Positions 15,001 to 24,000 of a stretch of 64,000 nt of DNA are shown in pieces. Each line of letters opens with the position of its first letter. Positions within the stretch are counted from its first letter, which is position 1. The stretch lies in NCBI GenBank assembly GCA_946408825.1, contig CAMJTU010000004.1:114813-178812 (forward strand), read 5' to 3'. The notes under the pieces are model-generated. The model saw only the letters and a program-made list of their open reading frames with translations, was not told the DNA's origin and did not search any database. Source of the stretch: an uncultured Planctomycetaceae bacterium. GTDB lineage: Bacteria; Planctomycetota; Planctomycetia; Pirellulales; Thermoguttaceae. The translations under genes and the position numbers were made by a program.

Positions 15001-18000
15001 GTAGGCGATCGTAATAGGACCGTTCGCGTAGATCGCGCCCGCCGCGCCGTCCGTCGACTCGTTGTTGCGAACCTCGGCGTTCGTGAGCGAAACGGAGTCG
15101 TCCGCGTAGATCGCGCCGCCGTCGCCCTTCGCAACGTTGCCCGTCGCGCTGAATTCGCCGAGCACCGCGAAGGAGCCGACCTTGAACGCGCCGCCCTTCC
15201 CGACCGTCGCCGCGTTGTTCGTAACCGTCGCGGAGCCGTTGATCTGGACAAGACCCGCGGCGTTGATCGCGCCGCCTTCTTCCGCCGTGTTGCCCGAAAC
15301 GATCGCGTCGCCGCCGATATTGACCGCGCCGCCCGCGTTAATCGCGCCGCCGGTCGTCGCCGTGTTGTCCGTAAGCGTCGCGCCGCCCGTAATCGCGACG
15401 TCGCCGCCCGCGACGATTCCGCCGCCTTGGTTGTTGGAAACGGTCGCGTCGCCGCTGATCACGACCTTGCCGCCCGCGTCGATTCCGCCGAGGACGTTGC
15501 CGGAAATGAGCGCGTAATCGCCAATCGTCAGGTCGCTAGCGACATGAAGCGCGGAGCCTTCGCCCGCCGTCGTGTTGTCGACGAGTTCGAGCGAGGAGAC
15601 CGTCGCGGTCAGTCCGAAGTACGCGGCGCCGTAATTGCCGGTCGCGGCGTTGTTCGCAAAGCGCGTCGCGCCGAGGTTCGCTTCCGCCGTGACGCCGAGC
15701 GCGCCGACGTTCGCCGCCGTGTTGTTTTCAAACGTCGAAGCGCCCGTAACCGTCAGACGCCCGTTGACGTAAACCGCGCCGTAATCGCCGGTCGCGGCGT
15801 TGTCCGTCGCGACAAGATCGCCGTTGAACGTAACCGGAGTGTCGGCGTAAACCGCGCCGCCGTCGGTCGCGGAGTTGTTCGTAAACGTCGCCGCAGGATC
15901 GCCGGCTTCGTTCGCGTTGAAGGTCAATCCGGAACCGTCTTCGGAGTAGATCGCGCCGCCTTGGTTCGTCGCGACGTTATTGTCGAACGTCGGGGAAACG
16001 AGCGTCATCGCGCCGGCGTTGTAGATCGCGCCGCCGTCCGTCGCCGTCGAGCCGGTAAAGGTCGCGCCTTCGAGATTGACGGTTCCCGAGTTGCTGTAGA
16101 TCGCGCCGCCCTTTTCCGTCGCCGCGGTCGAATCAAAGGTCGCCGTCGTCACGTTGGCGGTCGCCCCGGAGTGAACGGCGAGCGCGCCGCCGTCTGTCGC
16201 GGCGGTCTCGGAGAAGGAAACGTCGTCGATCTGGACGTTCGCGCCGTTCGTCGCGAAAACCGCGCCGCCCATGCCGTTGGCGGACGTTCTCGTGAACTGG
16301 TCGTTCGCGATCGTCGCAGAACCGCCGTTGATATGGATCGCGCCGCCGTTTTCAGCGGAGGTCCCTTGGAAGTCGACGTACTGGACCGCGAGCGTTCCGC
16401 CGCCGTTGTAGATCGGACCCAGAAGCGCAGAGTCGCCGATGAAGCTCGTGAAGACGGTCTGCGTCGTATCTTCGTCGTACGTTCCGACGATGGACGCGTC
16501 GCCCAAGTTGTAGATCAGCGCGCCTTCCGTCGCGAAGTTGCCCGAGAAGGAAGAGGTCAGAACGGTGAGCTTCGCGTTTTCGGCGTTGAAGATCAGGTTG
16601 CCCTTCTCCATCTTGTTGTTCGCGAAGGTCACGTTCTGGAGCGTGAGTTCGCCTTCGTTCTCGAAGATCGAACCGGCTTGCGTAGAGGTCGCGTCGACGA
16701 ACTTGAAGTTCATAACGGTCGCGTCGCCGTCTTTCGTAATCTTGAAGAGGCACGGATCGTCGGAACTGCTCGTGATCGTAAGGTCGAGCAGGTTGCCGTC
16801 CGGGTCGACGCAGTCGAGCGTGAACGTCTTGTCGAGCGTGAGAGGACCGTCGACGAGTACGAAGGTCGCGCCGTCGAGATTAGGATCGAAGACGACCGCG
16901 TTCGATTCGCGGGAAACGCGCTGCATGAGCGCTAGGCCCGCCTTATAGGTGTAGGATTCGCCGTTCCAGAGAACCTCGGTTCCGGCGGCGATCTTGCCGA
17001 CGTTCTGCGTGAGGGTCTTGTAGACGAATTTGCCGTTCTGGTAAACGACCTCGTAATCGTTGGATAGGGTGACTTCCGTTCCTTCGTTGAGAATATACAC
17101 GGTTCCCGTCGCGTCGACGTATTCGTCGGTCGCGAAGACGTACGTCTCGCCGCCGATTTCAATTTCGGCGTTGTCCGCAAGCGTAACGGTCGTAACTTCC
17201 GTCACGACGAAGCGGTCTTGCGCGTAGTTGTAAACGGCCGTCGAACCGTCGCCGAGCGTGACGACGTCGCCGTCGCGCACGATCGCGACGTCGTTCGTCG
17301 CGACGCGGCGGAAGACGCCGTTGACAATCGCGACTTCCGTCCCGTCTTCAAGCGTGAAGACGCCCAAGCTCTGAACCGCGTCGCGATCGTAACGATGGGT
17401 CACCTCGGTATGAGTCCAGACGCCGTCGACGAGTTCGTATTCGACGCCGTCGATCGTCGCGACCGTCCCGTTAGGAACGTCGACCATCTGGCTGTCCGCG
17501 TTGAGATAGACGTTCTGAACGTACGTGACGACTGTCGTCACGGTTTCCGTCCACGAGACGGTTTCGCCGTCGGCTAGCGCGTAAGGATTCGCCGCCGCGT
17601 CGAGCCAATCGACGCCGTTATAGGTATAGTCCACGCCGCCGCGGGTAATCGTCGTTCCCGCGGGAACCGAAATCTCGTCGCCGTTGGCGTCGACAAAGAT
17701 TCCGTTTGTCTCGTCCCAGGTCGCCGCGATCTCGACTTCAGTATCGACGGTGAACTGCTCGCCGGGATAGACTTGGTAAGTCGAGGAGGAGTCGACGTAG
17801 AACTTGCCGTTTTGGACGACGTAGGTAATTCCGTTCGCTTCGAACGTGTCGCCGTCCTGGAGCGCGATTTCACGATAATAGTAGCTTCCTGCGTAGATTT
17901 CGACCGCTTCGCGGAGCGAAATGAGACCGTCGTAAGGATCGACGACGTCAAGATCCGTCGTCACGACGATCGAATCGTTGATTGAAACCGGCGATTCGAC

Positions 18001-21000
18001 GACGTCGAAGTACGAAGTCGTCTTGAAGAAGTTGTTGTTCTCGCGAAGTTCGGCGATCTGCTCCGCTGAGTCGATCGCGTAACCGAAGAGATAGTAACCC
18101 TCTTCGTACTGTTCCGCCATGTCGCCGTTGGCGATCAAACCGGAGACAAGCGATTCAATGGAACCAAGTTCGACGTTTTCGAGAATAACGTAGCTCGTCG
18201 AGCCGTCGTAATCGAACGTCTGGACGTCGCCGGTCGCAAGATTCGTGCAAGTAATCGTCGCGGCGCCGCCGGGAAGCGTTCCGGAATCGACAAAGTCGAC
18301 CTGAATCTTCATGATCGGAACGCCGTTTTCTTGCGTCGATTGGGCGTACATTTCCGCCTTCTTCGTGTAGGCGTCGTACTTCCACAGGTAGACGGTCGTC
18401 TCGAAGCTGTCGCCGATCTTCGCGCCTTCGTTGATGAAGGAGAGGTTCAGATAGAGCGTTTCGTCGACGAGGAACGGCGCGATCGAGCCGGTCTGGTCGT
18501 CGATCGCGCGCGAAACGACGATCGAGTTTTCCCAGTTGTTGACGACGTCGGAACCCGCCGAAGTCGGAACGTAGCCGGTCAATTCAGGCACGGCGAGGAG
18601 TTCGTAAGCGCCCGCGTCGACGGTCGTTCCGCTAACGCGCGTCTGACCCGCAAGATCGGTCGGGAACGTCGTAAAGTAGCGGCTCATGCCAAGGTCGTCA
18701 TAGCTGCTCGCCCGGACGGAACCGTTCGTATAGTCACGATCGCTGGAGAGGTAAGTAACGCCCAAATCAACCGCGAGCGAGTCGGCGGAAAGACGCAAAT
18801 TCCAGTACTTCCAAAGTTCAGGCGACCATTCGGCAAGGTCATAGTCGCGGTAAGCCACAAAGCCGGGATCATAGGTCGTGACGGTCGATTGAACCGACGT
18901 GCCGTTAGACTTGCCGATGACGCTACGCCCGTCTGCGTTAGCCGTGTCGGCGCCGCCGCGCTGCGCAAGGAGGCTAGAGTTACGAGCTTCGTTGCCAATG
19001 AGAGAACTGTATGCGTTAGTCGAGTTCCCAACTTCCGTATAGACGTCGGGGCCATACTTCGCGACGTTGTCGCCGACGATCGAATTGTACATATTAATCC
19101 GACCCGCGTTTTCGATACCGCCGCCGGAATAGTCCGCCGTGTTGCCGGCAATCGTGACGTTCACAAGCGTCGCGACGCCGCCGCCTTCGTTATAGAGACC
19201 GCCGCCGATCGCGTTTTCCGAAGTCACGATATTGCCGACGATCGACGTATTGACAAGGTACAGCCAACCGTCGTGCTGCGCCTCATTCTCATACTCGCCG
19301 CCCTGGTTGTAGACGCCGCCGCCCGCCTTATACGCGCGGTTTCCGGCGATAATCGAGTCGCCGATCGTCAGCCAGCCGTAGTGGTTGTAGACGCCGCCGC
19401 CGTTGTTCGTCTGACCGACCTGGTCATACGTCTCGCCCTTGGTATAGTCCGCGTCCACCGCGCCGCTCTGAATCGCGCGCTTCGTCGCGCTCGATTCGTA
19501 GCGTTCCTCGCCGATAAATTTATCAAGCGTCGTCGCGGCGATCGTCACATAGTACTGTCCAATGCTGCCGTACGCGGAATATCCCGCGCCCGGAGTCGTC
19601 GGATCGCCGTATCCCGTGCCTTCGACGCTGAAGTAATACGTCTCGCCTACTTCGAGATTATCGAGTTCGAAATGCGCGAAGACGGATTCCGTCGGGTTGC
19701 AAGTATAGAGATGATTCCCTTCCGCGTCGTAAACTTTGACGAGAAGGTCGAGGTTCGTGTAATTGCGGCTCGTCGCGAACCAGTTGGCGTCAGTGCGAGA
19801 GAAATCGGCGCCCGTTCCGACAACGTCGACGACGCAGGTCGTGTCCGTCGCGACGAAGTAGAAGAAGTCGACGTCCTTCTCGTCCGAGATAATCCCGTCC
19901 GCGACAAGATTGCCCGCATTCAGATAAGAACTGGACAGAACCGACGCCTCGCTAATCGTGTCGCCGTAGTCGTCTTCCTTGAATCCAAGACGCCCGGCGA
20001 TAATCGCGATATCGTCTTGAGAGTTCGTCGCGCCTCGATACTCGCCTTTGCTCCACTGCGTGATCGCCGAGCCGTAAGGCGACCCCATGAGCGGTCCCCA
20101 GAGAGAGGAGCCGCCATAGTACTCGGCGTCGTTGAGACCGTCGTGATTAAGCCCCATCGTGTGCCCGACCTCGTGCGAAACCGCTTCCGCAATGCCCTTC
20201 GCGTTGCGAGGTCCGCCCGTCGAGTTCGGGAATACGTAGCAATCTTGTTTCTGCGTGCCGAACGATCCGACGAAAGCGACGCCGCCGCGACCGTTCCCCG
20301 TGCCGCCGATCACGACGCGAATCGCGTTCGTCGCCGCTTCAAAGACGGACTGGTCCGTCGTAACCGTCACGTTGTAAGGCGCATAGTCTTCTGTAACGCG
20401 CAGATAGACTTCGTTAATAACCTCAAGTTCCTCTGCTGAGAACGTCGTTGGATCGCCGTCGAAATCGAGCGCCGGGTGAAGCTCGCCGCTCCATCCCGTG
20501 TCGCCGTCTTGGAGACCGCCGAAGTATAGATAGATAACGTTAGAAGTCTCGGCGACGCCTCCCGTAATCGTGAACCCGTACATTTCGATCGTCGTATTGT
20601 CGACATAGACCGTACGGAATTTCTCGTTCGCGTTGATCGTAATACCGGGCTGGTCGTTTGTCGTATCCCACGCGTTCATCGCGTTGAGGACGAAGCGCTT
20701 CGGAGAGTAAGGCCGACCTGTAATCGTCGTAGAACGCGTAAAGAGAAGCGTGTCCTGAAGGTTGAGCGTCGAGCCGGCAAGCGATTCGTTGAAGGTCAGC
20801 GTGTTGCCAAGATACTGTCTTCCGTTTTCCAAACGTCGATTGGCGTAAACGAACGCCTCTTGCCAGTTGAGAACGTTGTCGACCGCCGTGGAATACGTCA
20901 GGTCTTTGACGTCGACCTGTTCGGCGTCAATTAGGAAATTCTCGTAGCTTTCATGCATCGAGAGGGTGTATTTACCCAAGCTGCCGTAGTCGGAAAAGCC

Positions 21001-24000
21001 GGTTGTCGACGGGTTGCCTTCTCCGACGCCGGTGACGCGGATGTAATAGGTCTCGCCCGCTTCAAGTTCAGGAGTGACAAAGTGCGAGAAGGTCGTGAAG
21101 ACGGAGTCGTCGACCGCCTGATAACCTTCCTTGAGTTTTCCGCCGTCGTAAACCTTTTTACCAAACTGGTCGACGACGTAGAAGTAATAGTCTGAATCGC
21201 GCAGGACAATCGACTCGCCGAACGACAGCTTCATAATATTGCCGTCCATATCGAGGAGAACGATCTCGCCCGTCGAATCGAGAAGCTCGACCTTGAGGTT
21301 CAGGTTTGTATAGTCGTAGGATCTGGCGTAATACTTTCCGGCGAACGCGGCGTTTTCCGTGTCGGCGTGACGTCTTGTGTTCCACGAGAAGTCGGAGTCG
21401 ATGAAGCGGTCGTCTGCGCCGTCGCCGCTCACGTCGACGACGTATGTTCCGCCGTAAGATTTGAAGGAGTAGACGTCGTAATCGTCGCGCGTCTCGATGT
21501 AGCTCACGACGTTGTACGTGCCGGCGGTCGCGCTCGGCGTATTAATGTCGATCCCGACGTAGTGGTCTTCAAGATTAGCCGCCGTCGAAATCGTGTCGCC
21601 GACCGCGTCGGGGCGGAACCCGACGACAGACGCGATAATCGCGATATCGTCCTGCAAATTCGTCGCGCCGACGTATTCGCCCTTACTCCACTGCGTGATC
21701 GCGGAACTGTAACCGGTTCCCATGATGGGACCCCAAGTCGTGTTGCCGCTGTATTCGCCGCTGTAGTACTCGTTGTGTTCGTAACCGTCGTGGCTCAGAC
21801 CGAGGGAGTGACCGACCTCGTGCGCCGCCGCTTCCGCCATGTTCTTCGCGCTCAAACTCAAAGAGAACGGATAAACGTAGTTGTCCGCTTTCCCCGCTCC
21901 GTAAGAGCCGACGCCGGAAAGACCGCCCGCCGTGCTACTGTAACCGCCGATAACGCAACGAATTCCACGTTGCGCCGCCGCCCAAACGGACGCGCTCGTC
22001 GTCACGTTGACGTTGAAAGGCGCGTAATCTTCCGCGACGCGGCGCCAGACCTCTTCGATCATCTTGAGTTCCGCCGCGCTGAAGCCCGTAGAATTGTCAA
22101 GCGTGAACTCGGGGTGCGTCAGACCGTCCCAGCCGTTTCCTTCGACGCCGCCGAAATAGAGGTAAATAACGTCGTCCGTGTTCCCCGGCATACTTTCGAG
22201 GGAAAGGACGTCGTTTTGATTAATCGCGACCGACGATAGATTCGCGCTGTATTGCTGCAACCAAGAGAAACCGAGAATTCTCGACGTGTACGTGTTGTTC
22301 CGCGTGTTGCCGTTACCGTAGAAGCAGAAGCCCTCGGGGAAGTTGATCGCGCCTTGAACCGCGCCGTTATTGTCAAGATACGTATACGGGGCGTGGACAA
22401 GCGTAAGATTGGAACCTGAACCGCTCAGAAGGTAGGTGTGATACGTGTCATAGACGTCGCCCTGCTCCGAGGCTTCTTCGACGTAGTGGGTAAGCGTCCG
22501 AGGATTGTTTTCGGTATTGTTGTAGCGCGAGTCGGTGACCCGCTGTTCCTTGGCGCTCATCGTCGGGTTCGAGCAGATAAGCCCGACGGTCGTCGCCGCT
22601 CCGTTCGACTCGCCATTGCTGTAAACGACGCGCGAATCGCGATTGTAGACGTATCCCCAAACGGAAACGTACTCTCGTTGCCTATAATTCGGGTTGTCGC
22701 TTCGGGTCGTCAATACTTCCATCGTCACGGCGTTGCCCTTGCGGAGGACGCTCAGCATCTCTTGGAGCATCGTGTCGCTCGCCGCCGTATAGCCGCCGAC
22801 TCTGCCGAAATCGATCGTCTGGAAGAACCCGCCGCCTTCGATCGTGTTCGTAAGAGCCGAGTAGTTGGCGCCGAAGCAGTCTTTGTCGTTTCCAGAGAAG
22901 AAGTAATCGAGGATGCTCGCGGCGGTAATCCCGTAGTCCCTCGCCGTCCCGGCGTTCGTGTTGATAAAGCCGTTCATAAAGTATGCGGCGACCGCGTCTT
23001 CGACGCTGTCATAGTAGACGGTCGACCCGTCCTCAAGCGTCATATTCGTCGAGAAGCCCGCCTGCTGCGCCCAGCCGGTGTATGCCAGCATGTTCGCGAC
23101 CGTGCCGACCCAACCCGCGTATCCGACGCTCTCAGCGTCGTAGATAAGGTTCCCGTTATTAAGCCCGCTAGCCCAATATGTGGCGGGATCGTAGCCCCAG
23201 TAATCGTACCGGGTTTTCATTACGGCGTGAACGCTGTTGCGGACGGCGTTGTAGTCGTCGCCGTCGCCGTGCGGATTGTTAATCGTTCGATACGCGCTTG
23301 TCGCCGTCGAGTTGGAAATCCCCGCCTGTTCCAGTTCTTCGGGGGTCGAAACGCGGTCGACGGCGTAGGAAGTCGTCGCTTCGCCCGTCGTTTCGTCGAT
23401 CTTCGTCGTCTGGTTGACGATCACGAGTGAATCGCCGAGCGTGATCTTCGCGTCCTTCGTGCCGACGACGGAATCGCCGACATAGTCGATATTAGAGTAA
23501 TTGTAGATAACCGCGCCGTCGAGCGTCACGTCGCCTTTCAGGACGGTGAACGCGTTCGAATTGACCGTCTCGATCGTCAGAGCGTCGGTTCCGCGACCGA
23601 TAACGGTCAGCTTGCCGTAATTCTCCGAGTCGATATTGACCGTAACGGCGGTCGATTCGAGGTTCAGAGTGTAATTATCCGAATCGGTCCGCAGAACGAC
23701 GAGATCGTCGGAAGTCGTCTGCGCCGCCTGATTGACCGCGGACTGGAGCGAAGCGGCGGTCAGGTCGGTAATTTCGATCACGTTGATCTTGTTGAAGTCC
23801 TCGGGAAGCGAAAGGTTCGCGTAGGAGGCGCGGATATCCTGATACTCGGCGGAGCCGATCGGATTGACGGACAGGAGCTGACGCTCTTCAAGAGCTTCGA
23901 GACCGAGCTTTCGCGCGGCGAGAAGACTTCGAGCGCTCTTCGCGCGACGGTTCCCCTCGTCGCTTCTACGTCCGCGAACTTCCTTATTCTCACGGTTGCC

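Noticed and set aside
40..16935. Very long plus-strand open frames (up to 1483 codons) opposite the giant gene, rich in Arg/Asp/Val
   Set aside because: They are antisense shadows of the GC-biased repeat coding; their composition is extreme, they have no domains or ribosome-binding sites, and the minus frame carries clear motifs.
17000..23430. Plus-strand frames of 290-702 codons opposite the N-terminal half of the giant gene
   Set aside because: The same effect: they lie over the metzincin, PPC and CARDB-like coding and have no sensible protein features.
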